A stretch of 64,000 nt of DNA from Nostoc sp. FACHB-152 (GTDB lineage: Bacteria > Cyanobacteriota > Cyanobacteriia > Cyanobacteriales > Nostocaceae): positions 1-64,000 of the forward strand of contig NZ_JACJRV010000005.1 in NCBI RefSeq assembly GCF_014697475.1. Reading direction: 5' to 3'. Under the pieces are notes generated by a model. It was not told the origin of the DNA. It worked only from the letters and a program-made list of their open reading frames with translations, and did not search any database. Shown here piece after piece: positions 53,752 through 63,582 of the stretch. The translations under genes were made by a program, and so were the position numbers. Positions within the stretch are counted from its first letter, which is position 1. The number at the start of each line of letters is the position of its first letter.

Positions 53752-54643
53752 AGGAGAGTTGGGAGAATACTGTATTCGTTAAGTCTACGACTTCAACCAT
53801 TGGCGTATGACCTAACCATTGAACTGCGGATTGAGCAAACTGTTGGGGACAACCGCTAACCATAAACCGAGTAGGTAATGGGGGATAAGTATTACTTAAG
53901 CCAAGTAAGTCTAACTCTTGATTACAAGCGGCGACGACATGAACAGCTGGGTCAACTAACTTGATATGAGCCGGAAGCAGCGATCGCAGTACTGGTGCTA
54001 AGTGAGGATAATGAGTACAACCGTAGACTAAAGTATCAATTTCTTGGTGAAGTAAAGGCTCTAAATAAGAACGTGCTACCTCAGTGGTGTAAGGGTCGTG
54101 AATGCGATTTTGTTCAATTAAGGGGACAAACTCTGGACAGCCAACTTGCCAGACTTGAACTTCAGGATCAATTTCTAAAATTGCTTGCTTGTAGGCATTA
54201 CTTTTAGCGGTTGCAGGCGTAGCAATCACGCCAATACGCCTTCCTTGCTGCACCGCCGCCTTAGCACCAGGGAGAATTACTCCTAAAATCGGGATGTTAA
54301 ATTCCTCTTGCACAATTTCTAAGGCGAGGGCAGAACTGGTGTTACAAGCCATAACCACCATTTTTACGCCTTGCTGTTGCATCCAGTCCAAAATTTCGCG
54401 GACATACTGGAGAATTTCGGCTTGTGAACGGATACCGTAAGGCAGTCTTGCTGTATCGCCAAAGTAAATAATCGATTCATTTGGTAGTTGGCGGTAGATT
54501 TGTCGTAATACCGTCAACCCACCCACACCACTGTCAAAAACGCCGATAGGAGCGCGTTGAGGTTCTTTATCAGAAAAATCGTAAAGATTACCTTCAAAGA
54601 GAGAAGATGAATACACAGGCAGATATTTATTTAGGTTTGGCAT
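53750..54643 (-). CDS. murI: Glutamate racemase
   Basis: A 297-residue cytoplasmic enzyme that converts L- to D-glutamate for peptidoglycan. Seen: APIGVFDSGVGGLTVLRQ, YFGDTARLPYG, the first catalytic Cys in VMACNTSSALAL and the second in VYGCTHYPHL. About 30 residues precede the catalytic domain (SSSLFEGNLYDFSDKEPQR), a cyanobacterial extension. It lies between an AmiC-type amidase gene and sds, all on the same strand. Confidence 0.96.
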   Translation of the reverse strand: MPNLNKYLPVYSSSLFEGNLYDFSDKEPQRAPIGVFDSGVGGLTVLRQIYRQLPNESIIYFGDTARLPYGIRSQAEILQYVREILDWMQQQGVKMVVMACNTSSALALEIVQEEFNIPILGVILPGAKAAVQQGRRIGVIATPATAKSNAYKQAILEIDPEVQVWQVGCPEFVPLIEQNRIHDPYTTEVARSYLEPLLHQEIDTLVYGCTHYPHLAPVLRSLLPAHIKLVDPAVHVVAACNQELDLLGLSNTYPPLPTRFMVSGCPQQFAQSAVQWLGHTPMVEVVDLTNTVFSQLS

Positions 54644-54764
54644 TTAAAATACAGAATTTAGCAGACAATTTGTGAACTGACCACTAAATTCTTGATACTT
54701 AAGAAGTTTACATCCGACCTCGTTAATTAAAAATTTGTACTATATTTTTAACTTAGCTGTATTC

Positions 54765-56633
54765 TTACCTTTGGCGGAGGTACTGGAGAATTCCACGAGC
54801 GATCGCATCAGCCATTCGGTTTTGGTACTCTGGTGAACCTAAGCGCGGATTATCTTCTCGACCAGTCATATAACCTGTTTCTACTAAAATTGAAGGCATA
54901 GAACTTTTTCTGAGAACATAGAAACGGGCTTTGCGTGTGCCTCGGTCTTTAATAGTGCCAATATCTTCAAGAATAGTCTTGCGAACTACTTCCGCCAGAC
55001 TGTAACCGCTATCGTAATAATATACTTCTAAGCCATTAACATCAGGACGACTATCTACCGAATTCGCATGAATGCTGACAAATACAGTCGCATTTGCTCG
55101 TTCGGCAATATCTACTCTGCCTTGAAGTTCAACAAAAAAGTCGGCATCTCGCGTCAGAACAGCTTGTACACCATTTCGCTCTAAAATTGCACCTACCCGT
55201 TTACCAATGGGTAAAATAACATCCTTTTCTAATAATCCACCTAAACCAGGTGCGCCCGAATCTTTACCACCATGTCCAGGGTCAATCACTACTAGCAGTT
55301 TTCCTCTAGGAACTGGACGTGTTGCTGGTGGCGATACAGGTTGGGGAACATTTATATCTGGTAATTGACCGCTAGTTGATGGAATAGGTAAACCTACTGG
55401 CGGAGTAATTGAACGACTGCGCTGTAATTGTAAAGCCAACAACTGATTGCTGACTTGGTTAAGTTCCCCAATTTGTACCCCAGAAGCTGGTTGCAGCAAA
55501 ACTGTTACGGAATCTTCTTGAGGTTGCAAACGCACTCGGAGGATAGGACTATTAGCATTAAAAGCTGGGCCGGTAACCCTCGGAGCTAACTTAGCATTAG
55601 CGATTGTAATGCGGAACAAACCAGAAGACCTATCCCAACCACCCTTGGCAGATATAGGTTTGTTAGAGCGAATTAAAAGTTGAGTACCACTATCAGCTAA
55701 TTCCACAGCTTGAATTTGGGCTGGTGAGTCAGTAGCTTCAGAAATCACAGTGGCATCGCTATTTCCTGGTAATCTGACAACGCGGCTAGGTAGAAGTACG
55801 AATCCGCCAATACTACTAGTGCTTGCACGCCAGTCTGGACTATTTTGATCCACATACAAAGTCATGCGGACTGTTGGTTGTCTTGTTTCCAGTTGAGAAA
55901 ATTGAATCCGACTGACACCGTAACGATTAATAGATAAATCTTGCTGCGCCAAAGTTGGTGATAAAGACGCGCCAGTGATATCAATATTAACTGCTCGTTT
56001 GTCGGAAGTGCGATTTACCTGAATTTGAGGATTACTGCTGCCGCCATTAGTACGCACAAAAAAACCATCCCCAGTGATGCGGACGCTTTCAAGTTGAGTT
56101 GTGGCGGCGGCGATGGTGTTACCAACAGGTCTGCGGCTTGGTTCTGTTCTGATGACACTGTAAATATTTCTGGGAGGAAACTGGGAATTAGATGTTGGAG
56201 GTTGTGGCTGTAGTGCAATATCTGGCGATGAGCCGACTGGCTCGGCTGTGGGTGTTGGTAATTGTACTATCCAGCGACTACCAGTGGTTGGGACAAACTT
56301 GACTTGTTGAGGGTCAAGGGTATAACCAGGAGCTAATTCTACGACAATCCGGGCTGTCTGCGGGTCAAATTGTCCAACGCGAATGGAGCGGACTCTTCCG
56401 CCGACTGGTTGTGTTAACTGCGGCCTGCCAAAGTTTGTGTCTGGCAGATCAATTACCAAACGTGTGGGATTAAATATCAGTTGTGCTGTGGGTTGAACAG
56501 CCCCCAAAGTATTAAATTCTAAGCGGTTTTGCTGGGCATCAAAACGCCAAGACTCCAGCTTTGCTGCTAAAGTTGGCGACGATAGTAAGAAGATAGTTCC
56601 AATAGTACCGGTTAGTAACCAGTGTAGTTTCAC
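54765..56633 (-). CDS. amiC2: N-acetylmuramoyl-L-alanine amidase with two AMIN domains (AmiC2/HcwA type)
   Basis: A 622-residue exported cell-wall amidase. A signal peptide (VKLHWLLTGTIGTIFLLSSPTLA) is followed by two AMIN domains that target it to septa, a Pro-rich linker (about 425-455), and an Amidase_3 domain: VIDPGHGGKDSGAPG (Zn His), VSIHANS (Zn His) and ILVETGYMTG (catalytic Glu). Anabaena AmiC2/HcwA drills septal nanopores for cell-cell communication and is needed for heterocysts. GTG 56633 is chosen because GGAGAAAAG precedes it and the paralogue starts the same way; upstream ATG 56690 would bury the signal peptide. Confidence 0.9.
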   Translation of the reverse strand: MKLHWLLTGTIGTIFLLSSPTLAAKLESWRFDAQQNRLEFNTLGAVQPTAQLIFNPTRLVIDLPDTNFGRPQLTQPVGGRVRSIRVGQFDPQTARIVVELAPGYTLDPQQVKFVPTTGSRWIVQLPTPTAEPVGSSPDIALQPQPPTSNSQFPPRNIYSVIRTEPSRRPVGNTIAAATTQLESVRITGDGFFVRTNGGSSNPQIQVNRTSDKRAVNIDITGASLSPTLAQQDLSINRYGVSRIQFSQLETRQPTVRMTLYVDQNSPDWRASTSSIGGFVLLPSRVVRLPGNSDATVISEATDSPAQIQAVELADSGTQLLIRSNKPISAKGGWDRSSGLFRITIANAKLAPRVTGPAFNANSPILRVRLQPQEDSVTVLLQPASGVQIGELNQVSNQLLALQLQRSRSITPPVGLPIPSTSGQLPDINVPQPVSPPATRPVPRGKLLVVIDPGHGGKDSGAPGLGGLLEKDVILPIGKRVGAILERNGVQAVLTRDADFFVELQGRVDIAERANATVFVSIHANSVDSRPDVNGLEVYYYDSGYSLAEVVRKTILEDIGTIKDRGTRKARFYVLRKSSMPSILVETGYMTGREDNPRLGSPEYQNRMADAIARGILQYLRQR

Positions 56634-57254
56634 AGTCTTTTCTCCTAATTCACGTTTATGGGAGCCGTTATTTGTCAAGATATTGGTCAATCCTCACACC
56701 GTCACCGCCAGACTTGAGTTGTTTGATTCTGAAGTTTTCACAGTGTCTACTGCTAATCAGAACTTCTACGCCAGCCAAAAATCTTGATCGGGTATTCAAC
56801 AATTAATGGCGCAAGATTTTAGCATGACCATCTGATTTTGCCACGCTATCAAAGTAAGGAATTCTACTGAGAAGGCATGAGATAACACTCAATAAGAATC
56901 AATCAAAATTAACTGTAAATAATAACTTCAGTGAATAACACAAAAAATCCGTAGGGATTGGTGCTGACTTGTCTAATAGCTGATAATCAATGTACCCAAA
57001 AAGTTCCAACTAGTAACAACTGATATGGTAAAGCTAGTGACATTTAATTTAGCATTTTAAAAGCAATATTATTGATACAAGTATTGTTCAATACTTAAAA
57101 AAATGTTCTCACCGACAAGTAGTGAGAACAACAGATGAGCATCAGTAAAATTGAGGTCAACTTTTGCTCAGAATCAGCAAGACTACTCTTAAAAGGAAAA
57201 ATCAATTGCTGACTAAGCGGATTTTTTAAGTAAAAATACTTAATTTTTAATTAT
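56634..57254. other. Intergenic region between the two amidase genes
   Basis: About 620 bases, holding the terminator of the first amidase gene (57104-57130) and the promoter of the second. No gene recognised; the length and terminator suggest separate transcription. Confidence 0.55.
57097..57130 (-). terminator. Rho-independent terminator of amiC1
   Basis: Perfect 9-bp stem TGTTCTCAC / GTGAGAACA (57104-57112 with 57122-57130) followed on the minus strand by seven Ts. It lies 125 bases after the amiC1 stop. Confidence 0.8.
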
Positions 57255-59144
57255 TTATCTGCGTCGGAGATACTGAAGTACACCACGAGCGATCGCTGCT
57301 GCCATTTGCTCTTGATAACTGGAACTGCGTAATTTAGCAATATCCTCTCGCCCAGTTAAATAACCTGTCTCGACTAAAATTGAGGGCATAGAACTTTTTC
57401 TGAGGACGTAAAATCTAGCTCGCCGCACTCCCCGATCTCTAACATTCAAACCCTGAAGAATGGTGTTATGCACAACGCGAGCTAGACTTAAACCACTACC
57501 ATAATAATAAGTCTCTAAACCACTGACATCAGGACGACCAGCACCTGCGGAATTAGCATGAATACTAACAAACACATCAGCATTAGCTCTCTCCGCCATT
57601 TGGACTCGTCCTGGGAGGGTCACAAAGTAGTCAGAAGTCCGAGTCAAAATTACTTGCACACCATTTTGTTGCAGAATTTCAGCTACTCTTCTGCCAATGG
57701 GCATAATAATATCTTTTTCGCGGACTCCGCCAATACCAATTGCACCTGGGTCTTTTCCGCCGTGTCCAGGGTCAACCACAACTACTAATTTGCCTCTAGG
57801 AATGGGACGTATCCCTGGTTGAGGAATTGGCTGGGTATTTTCGTTAGGGTCTGGTAGTTGACCTAGTGGAGGTAAAGGGAAATTTCCTGGAATTGCGACG
57901 TTTCGGCGTGAACCTTGTAATTGCAGAGCTAGTTGGTCGCCGTCTTGGTTAATGCGCCCAATTTGCACACCAGCAGCTGGTTGAATAAATATAACTACAG
58001 TATCTGGTTCTGGTGTTTGCAAACGTACCCGCAGGATGGGACTATTGGCGTTAAAATTCGGGCCTTTAATCCGAGGTGCTAATTTAGCATTGTTAATTGT
58101 GATGCGATATAAACCAGAGCTGCGATCCCATCCACCCTTAGCAGATATAGGTTGATTAGCTCTAATAATTAGTTGCTTATTATCATCAAGTTCTAAAGTT
58201 TCAATAGTTGCTAGTTCATCGCTAACACTCCGGCGGCTAGGTGGAGAGAATTCTGGTTGATTGTTTGAGGAATTATTAGAGTTATTTCTTAGTAATGAAG
58301 CAAAGCGGTTAGGTAGAATAACTAGACCATTATTACCACTTCTTGTAGCTCGCCAGTCGGGACTATTTTTATCTACCCGCAAGGTCATGCGGACAGTGGG
58401 TGGACTAGTTTGGAGTTGGGTGAATTCAACAAGACTCACACCATGTTTATTAACACTTAAATCTCGCTGCGCTAAATTTGCTGATAAAGTTGCGCTAGCG
58501 ATATCCATAAAAATAGTAGCGCGATCGCGGCTACGGTTCAGCCTCACCTGCGGATTGCCGCCGTTAGTCCGAACAAACAACCCATCTCCTGTAACTTGTA
58601 AGTTTTCTATTTGAGTTGTTGCTTGTGTAGTGCTAGCAACTGGAGGTAACTCTGGCCTAGGTGTAGTGCTGGTAACTCTGGGCAACTCTTGCCTAGCATT
58701 TGAATCCAGGGTTACTAAGTTATAAACGCTATCTGAAGAAGACTCTACTGCCTGTAGTCTGGGTCTGGGTAATTGTACCTTCCAACGGCTGGCAGTCATG
58801 CCAACAAATTTTATACCTTGGGGGTCAAGAGTGTAACCAGGAGCTAGTTCAACCACAATTCGCGCTGTTTGCGGTTCAAACTGTCCAACACGAACAGAAC
58901 GAATTGCTCCACCTACAGGTTGTGTTACCTGTGGTCTGCCAAAGGTTGTGTCTGGTAAATCAATAACTAGCCGTGTGGGATTGAATATTAGTTGCGCTTT
59001 GGGTTGAACACCGCCCACAGTATTAAATTCTAAGCGGTTTTGCTTGGCATCAAAACGCCACGATTCTAGTCTACCTGCCAAAACTGGCGACGACAGTAAG
59101 CAGATAATCCCAACAGTACCGGGTAGTAACCAGTGTAATTTCAC
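57255..59144 (-). CDS. amiC1: N-acetylmuramoyl-L-alanine amidase with two AMIN domains (AmiC1 type)
   Basis: A 629-residue paralogue of the following amidase. Signal peptide (MKLHWLLPGTVGIICLLSSPVLA), two AMIN domains, and Amidase_3 with VVDPGHGGKDPGAIG, VSIHANS and ILVETGYLTG, so the zinc site and catalytic Glu are intact. The two proteins are near-identical in the AMIN start and in the amidase core, but differ in the linker regions (about 150-175 and 290-310 here, with NNSNNSSNNQPEF). GTG 59144 follows CAGGAGAAAGG. Homologous amidases cleave septal peptidoglycan and form the nanopore array in filamentous cyanobacteria. Confidence 0.9.
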   Translation of the reverse strand: MKLHWLLPGTVGIICLLSSPVLAGRLESWRFDAKQNRLEFNTVGGVQPKAQLIFNPTRLVIDLPDTTFGRPQVTQPVGGAIRSVRVGQFEPQTARIVVELAPGYTLDPQGIKFVGMTASRWKVQLPRPRLQAVESSSDSVYNLVTLDSNARQELPRVTSTTPRPELPPVASTTQATTQIENLQVTGDGLFVRTNGGNPQVRLNRSRDRATIFMDIASATLSANLAQRDLSVNKHGVSLVEFTQLQTSPPTVRMTLRVDKNSPDWRATRSGNNGLVILPNRFASLLRNNSNNSSNNQPEFSPPSRRSVSDELATIETLELDDNKQLIIRANQPISAKGGWDRSSGLYRITINNAKLAPRIKGPNFNANSPILRVRLQTPEPDTVVIFIQPAAGVQIGRINQDGDQLALQLQGSRRNVAIPGNFPLPPLGQLPDPNENTQPIPQPGIRPIPRGKLVVVVDPGHGGKDPGAIGIGGVREKDIIMPIGRRVAEILQQNGVQVILTRTSDYFVTLPGRVQMAERANADVFVSIHANSAGAGRPDVSGLETYYYGSGLSLARVVHNTILQGLNVRDRGVRRARFYVLRKSSMPSILVETGYLTGREDIAKLRSSSYQEQMAAAIARGVLQYLRRR

Positions 59145-59927
59145 AATCCTTTCTCCTGATTCACATTCATGGGAACTGTCAATATCTCAACATATGGGTA
59201 AATCCTCCCACCGTCATTAGCTAATCTTAAGCTTGGAGATTTGACTTTAATTTCTGTTTTGAGGTAAACAACAATTAATGATCTAGATTTTTTACATAGG
59301 ATGTTGCGGTATTATCGAAAGGTAAAACTTCTATTTATAGCGTTTTTCGGTTGAGTGCAGTACAAGTAGACAGAGCAAGAGGCTAGGGGTTAGAGGCTAG
59401 AGGAATGTACCTCATGGGGATGAAAACTGCTGTAAATAGTATTGGTTGCCACAAAAATCTAACCAGAATTAACTATAAATAGTCAATCCTTGCTAATTTT
59501 TGATTAATTAACCATCTATTTTGATTTTTGTAAAAACTATAAAACAATTTTTTTAGTTGAAATTTCAATGACTTTTGACTAATTTTGCTGGAGTTATAAA
59601 TTATTAATTTCTAAATTTTAAGCAACATATTTAAGTAATGATTTGAATTAAAGTAAAATTGGTAACAAATAACATTGCTAGACATATAAACAACGATATC
59701 TAAGGACGTAACTAGAGGAATAGAAGTTTCCTTTTAACAGTTATCAGTTATCAGTAAAGAATAAGGTGTTTATCTTTGGCGAAACATCACACCAATTGGT
59801 GGTAGGCGTTGGTGGCGGGTTTCGTGATCACTGTTCACTGTTTTAATAGTCGGATTGAGGAAGAAAGCATGAAGGAGAAAGTATGAAATTTCAGCCTTGA
59901 TTCTTCCTCATCCCCAGCCCTGAATAC
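59145..59927. other. Intergenic region between antiporter and amidase genes
   Basis: About 780 bases without a gene. It contains the amiC1 promoter, an STRR (59380-59400) and AT-rich DNA (59440-59710). 'ttatcagttatcag' at 59742-59755 is a small direct repeat. Confidence 0.5.
59380..59400 (+). repeat. STRR of AGGCTAG-type heptanucleotides
   Basis: Three heptamers AGGCTAG-GGGTTAG-AGGCTAG, the same family as the arrays at 29311 and 40082, here without the facing partner. Confidence 0.7.
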
Positions 59928-61307
59928 TTAATCTTTAATTAATTGCTCGCTTTCAGTTGCCAGTGTATCGGATTCGGGAAAGACGAAACGTAACAAAGGC
60001 GGAGCTAAAAAGGTTGTGAGAATAACCATCATAATAATTGCCGCTCCCAATGGTTTTGAGAGAACGCCACTAGCCGCGCCGACACCAGCAAATACTAATC
60101 CCACCTCACCCCTAGGAATCATACCCACACCGATCGCTAAACGATTAATTTGGGGTTGACCAAATACGCTCAAACCTGTAATCACTTTACCAATAATGGC
60201 TACTGTAATCAGGAAAATAGCCATAATTAAACCTTCGCGATTGCTAGGAATAGCTGGGTTTAGAACTCCTAAATCAGTTTTTGCGCCAACGGTGACAAAG
60301 AAAATTGGCACTAACATATCGGCAATAGGAATCACTTGCTTTTGCAGTTCTATGCGCTTATCAGTTTCTTCTAAAACTAAACCAGCTGCAAAAGCTCCCA
60401 AAATTGCTTCTAATTGAATGACGGCGGCTAGATATGCCATAACAAAGGCAAAGATAAAAGCGGGAATGATTAATTCACCCCGTGTTTTTAGGTTATCAGC
60501 GATCGCCACAAAGCTTTTATTAAAAACATTACCCAGAACGATCGCACCTAAAAGAAATGCCGTAGCACTGATAATTAGGTAAATGACTTTGCCCACATCT
60601 ACTACACCATCTTTAGCAAGGCTGGCAACTACCGCTAACACAATAATTCCCAGTACGTCATCAATCACAGCCGCACCAAGAATAATCTGCCCTTCTTTGG
60701 AATTAAGCTTGCCTAGTTCTGACAAGACTTTAGATGTAATCCCAATACTTGTAGCTGTCAAAGCTGCACCCGCAAAAATTGCTGGTACAGCACCAACACC
60801 AAATAAAGTCATTAAACCTACGGTTCCAGCAGTAAAGGGTACTACCACCCCCACAATTGCGACAACAGTGGCTTGGATACCAACTGCCATTAAATCTTTT
60901 AAGTTAGATTCCAAGCCAATTTCAAACAACAGAATAATTACACCCAATTCTGATAACACAGTGATGACTTCTGATTGGGCTGCAAATACCTGTGGTGCTG
61001 CCTCTGGGCTGAGGCCCGCAGTCGTTTGGAGGAATGTGATAATTAGAGAAGTAGAACTGTCTGCACCACCTCCAGGAAATACCAACAGATGCATAACAGA
61101 AATACCTACAAATACACCTCCTACGAGTTCGCCTAAGACGGGTGGTAAGCCGACTCGGTTGGATATTTCCCCGCCAACTTTGCTGGCCAGGTAAACTACC
61201 ACTAAACTCAGTAGGACTGCTGCTACTACCATAGAACCGTCTGCTGGTTCTGTTGTGTTAGTGGCTAACAGAGGAAAAGAGAAGTTGATTTCACCTAAAA
61301 ACTGCAT
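59928..61307 (-). CDS. Na+/H+ antiporter of the CPA2 family (NhaS3-like)
   Basis: A 459-residue integral membrane protein with about 12 helices, 20 residues of polar N-terminus, and the CPA2 core: RVGLPPVLGELVGGVFVG, GVIILLFEIGLE, and the ion-binding helix ILGAAVIDDVLGI with the Asp-Asp pair. It exchanges Na+ or K+ for protons. In Synechocystis a protein of this size and type (NhaS3) is an essential thylakoid antiporter, but cytoplasmic membrane location is equally possible. There is no C-terminal TrkA domain. Ends with ATESEQLIKD. Confidence 0.9.
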   Translation of the reverse strand: MQFLGEINFSFPLLATNTTEPADGSMVVAAVLLSLVVVYLASKVGGEISNRVGLPPVLGELVGGVFVGISVMHLLVFPGGGADSSTSLIITFLQTTAGLSPEAAPQVFAAQSEVITVLSELGVIILLFEIGLESNLKDLMAVGIQATVVAIVGVVVPFTAGTVGLMTLFGVGAVPAIFAGAALTATSIGITSKVLSELGKLNSKEGQIILGAAVIDDVLGIIVLAVVASLAKDGVVDVGKVIYLIISATAFLLGAIVLGNVFNKSFVAIADNLKTRGELIIPAFIFAFVMAYLAAVIQLEAILGAFAAGLVLEETDKRIELQKQVIPIADMLVPIFFVTVGAKTDLGVLNPAIPSNREGLIMAIFLITVAIIGKVITGLSVFGQPQINRLAIGVGMIPRGEVGLVFAGVGAASGVLSKPLGAAIIMMVILTTFLAPPLLRFVFPESDTLATESEQLIKD

Positions 61308-61404
61308 GGTTTCCGTAAAAATCCTTCTCCTTATTTTTACTCTTTTGTGGCAATTCTTGGCGTGGTTACTCTCTGGAAGGAGGATTTTGAATTATATTGG
61401 TTCT

Positions 61405-61434
61405 GTAGAGACGCGACGGCCGTCGCGTCTCTAC
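61405..61434. repeat. 30-bp perfect palindrome overlapping a stop codon
   Basis: A GC-rich, fully symmetric 30-mer beginning GTAGAGACGCGACGG. Its last bases (61431-61433) supply the TAG stop of the EVE gene on the minus strand. It is of the dispersed palindrome type and could terminate transcription from both sides. Confidence 0.85.
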
Positions 61435-61838
61435 ATTGCTGTGAGATGGATTAACTGCTGCCAATGAGCTTCTGATACTGGGACAACAGATAATCTAGGA
61501 AGTCGCAATAAGTCAAAGTCTGTAAATTTGTCGTTCTGTTTGATTTGGGTAAGGCTGACAGGCTGAGAAACTGGGCGGATTGCCTTTAGATCAACAACTA
61601 CCAGCTTGGCATCATTTAATTTTGGATCAGGGTATGGTTGGCTGATTATCTCTGCTATACCCATGATTTGCCGTTCTTTGCCAGTGTGATAAATCAAAGC
61701 CAAATCACCGGGAAGCATTGTGCGGATATGCTTGAGTGCTAAAGCATTTGTAACTCCATCCCAAACTGTACTGCCGTTTCGTGCTAAATCCGCGTAAGAA
61801 TATTTATCCGGTTCAGTTTTTAGCAGCCAATACGCCAT
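61431..61838 (-). CDS. EVE domain protein
   Basis: A 135-residue single-domain protein of the EVE (PUA-like) family: AYWLLKTEPDKYSYADLARNG, WDGVTNALALKHIRTMLPGDLALIYHTG and IMGIAEI. EVE domains are thought to bind modified bases in DNA or RNA; no partner is evident here. The stop codon lies in a palindromic repeat, and the last residues may have been changed by its insertion. ATG 61838 starts the domain. Confidence 0.92.
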   Translation of the reverse strand: MAYWLLKTEPDKYSYADLARNGSTVWDGVTNALALKHIRTMLPGDLALIYHTGKERQIMGIAEIISQPYPDPKLNDAKLVVVDLKAIRPVSQPVSLTQIKQNDKFTDFDLLRLPRLSVVPVSEAHWQQLIHLTAM

Positions 61839-62066
61839 GACACAATCTCCAGAAATTATGCTGTGATTTTTTTAGTTTCCAAAAATGTAACAATACCTGT
61901 TTTTGACTACAGCAGTGTCACAGTAGAAACATCCAATCGAGCGATCGCGCTATAAGTTCTGAGTTGAACTGACTGTTAACTATTAATACTCAACAGTTAA
62001 CGGATGATTGCTTGATGCAGTTTACTTATTAGCATCTGTATATATTTTTCAGAGGAGTGCAAGTTT

Positions 62067-62813
62067 ATGCATAGAGCCGCTTTGTCTGGTTCTGGGTTTC
62101 GTGCTGGCAAGTTATGGAAATCTTTACCGTTAGTTTTACTGTTATTCGTTACGTTGGTTTTACCGGCATCTGCACAGGAAAGGGAAAAGGTGTGGCGGAC
62201 TTTGACTGTTAGTGGACGCGGGACGGAATCAATTCCTACTACTTTATCACTCGTTAATTTGGGCGTAGAAATTCAAGGAAAAACTGCCGAAGGGGTACAG
62301 CAAGAAGCAGCCAAGAGAACATCTGCTGTAGTTGCTTTGCTCAAAAGCCGCAATGTCGAGAAACTAGAAACTACAGGTATTCGCCTCAACCCAGTTTATA
62401 GTTACACCAATAACGTGCAGCGCATTACTGGCTATGCTGCTAGTAATACTGTTAGTTTTCGCATCCCTACCGAGAAAGCTGGTACATTGTTAGACGATGC
62501 GGTGAAAGCTGGGGCAACTCAAATTAACGGTGTTAGTTTTATTGCTACTGATGAAGCGATCGCATCTGCTCGGCAAGTCGCACTTAAAGAAGCCACCCAA
62601 GATGCTCAACAGCAAGCTGAAGCTGTGTTCGGTGCGTTAGGATTCAAACAAAAAGAAATAGTTACTATCCAAATTAATAATGCCAGCGCACCGCCACCTC
62701 CTGTAATGTTACGCGCCCAGGCTGCGAAAGTTGCCAATGAGGATGTTTCCACTCCTGTGGTTGGTGGTGAACAGGAAGTTGAAGCATCGGTAACGCTGCA
62801 AATTAGTTATTAG
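62067..62813 (+). CDS. Exported single SIMPL (DUF541) domain protein
   Basis: A 248-residue protein with a signal peptide (basic start, then SLPLVLLLFVTLVLPASAQ) and one SIMPL domain: LTVSGRGTESIPTTLSLV, TAEGVQQEAAKR, LETTGIRLNPVYSY, GYAASNTVSFRIP, ATDEAIASARQVALKEATQDAQQQAEAVFGALG and VVGGEQEVEASVTLQISY. It is the standard form of the family and clearly related to each half of the tandem protein at 10281-11753. Located in the periplasm. A GAGGAGTGC site precedes ATG 62067. Confidence 0.92.
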   Translation: MHRAALSGSGFRAGKLWKSLPLVLLLFVTLVLPASAQEREKVWRTLTVSGRGTESIPTTLSLVNLGVEIQGKTAEGVQQEAAKRTSAVVALLKSRNVEKLETTGIRLNPVYSYTNNVQRITGYAASNTVSFRIPTEKAGTLLDDAVKAGATQINGVSFIATDEAIASARQVALKEATQDAQQQAEAVFGALGFKQKEIVTIQINNASAPPPPVMLRAQAAKVANEDVSTPVVGGEQEVEASVTLQISY

Positions 62814-62881
62814 TTACTAGTTAAGAGTCAATAGTCCAAAGGTTATAAATGTTTGACCATTGACCATTGACTCTTGACCAT

Positions 62882-63244
62882 CTAAAAATTATCTGGAGAC
62901 ATATCGCTCATCCCGCCGTCTCCTTCCTGTTTGGAACCTAATAAATCTAGCTGGTCTACAAGAATAACTGGTTTAGAACGACTGGCTCCTGTTTGGCGAT
63001 CGTTCCAAGTGTCAAACTTCAGCGAACCTTTGACAGCAATTTGTTTGCCTTTACGCACGTAATTACCTGCAACTTCGGCTGTCTTTCCCCATAGTTCTAA
63101 CTCGAACCAGTCAGGCTCATCACTATTGCGTGTTCTTCTGTTCACTGCCAGTGTTAATCTACACTTAACTTTACCAGACTCAAAATACTTAATGTCTGGG
63201 TCTCCACCTACACGCCCAATGAGGTGGACTATATTAATAGTCAT
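62882..63244 (-). CDS. ssb: Single-stranded DNA-binding protein
   Basis: A 120-residue OB-fold protein: NIVHLIGRVGGDPDIKYFESGKVKCRLTLAVNR, WFELELWGKTAEVAGNYVRKGKQIAVKGSL. The C-terminus ends SDMSPDNF, a weakly acidic tail with terminal Phe similar to the interaction tip of bacterial SSB. It binds and protects ssDNA in replication and repair. It is shorter than E. coli SSB because it lacks most of the Gly/Gln linker. Next to mreB, as in Anabaena. Confidence 0.92.
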   Translation of the reverse strand: MTINIVHLIGRVGGDPDIKYFESGKVKCRLTLAVNRRTRNSDEPDWFELELWGKTAEVAGNYVRKGKQIAVKGSLKFDTWNDRQTGASRSKPVILVDQLDLLGSKQEGDGGMSDMSPDNF

Positions 63245-63582
63245 GTGTTTTACCCTTTAGTACTGACGTACTTATTTATTTTGACTTCTATAATAGCCAA
63301 TTGTGAACTTATTGAAAATGTGTTAAAAACTTAACAACCTTGCAGGGCAGGAAAATTTGAGTTATCACTTGGGAAAACTAAAAAACTGTACGGATATATT
63401 GAATTGGTCTGAGAATATCAAAGACGTGAATGCTTAAAACTTAGGAAGTATAGCTAAAAGTCAAACAAAGACTAGCTAACTTTACTAGACTGAGGATGAA
63501 AAACGTAATAGAATCCAGCACGATTCACTCTAACATTTTTTTATAGTCAAAAAAGTATTGCGAATAGGGGGCGTAGATACGC
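63245..63582. other. Promoter region between ssb and mreB
   Basis: About 340 bases between divergent genes. It must hold both promoters. AGGGGG (63567-63572) may serve as the mreB ribosome site. Nothing else recognised. Confidence 0.5.

Noticed and set aside
57255-59144. One of the two amidase genes as a decayed duplicate
   Set aside because: Both have signal peptides, ribosome sites and all zinc and catalytic residues.
60583-61194. 203-residue open frame antisense to the Na+/H+ antiporter
   Set aside because: Pro/Thr-rich product with no family features; it is the mirror of codon usage in the membrane protein on the other strand.
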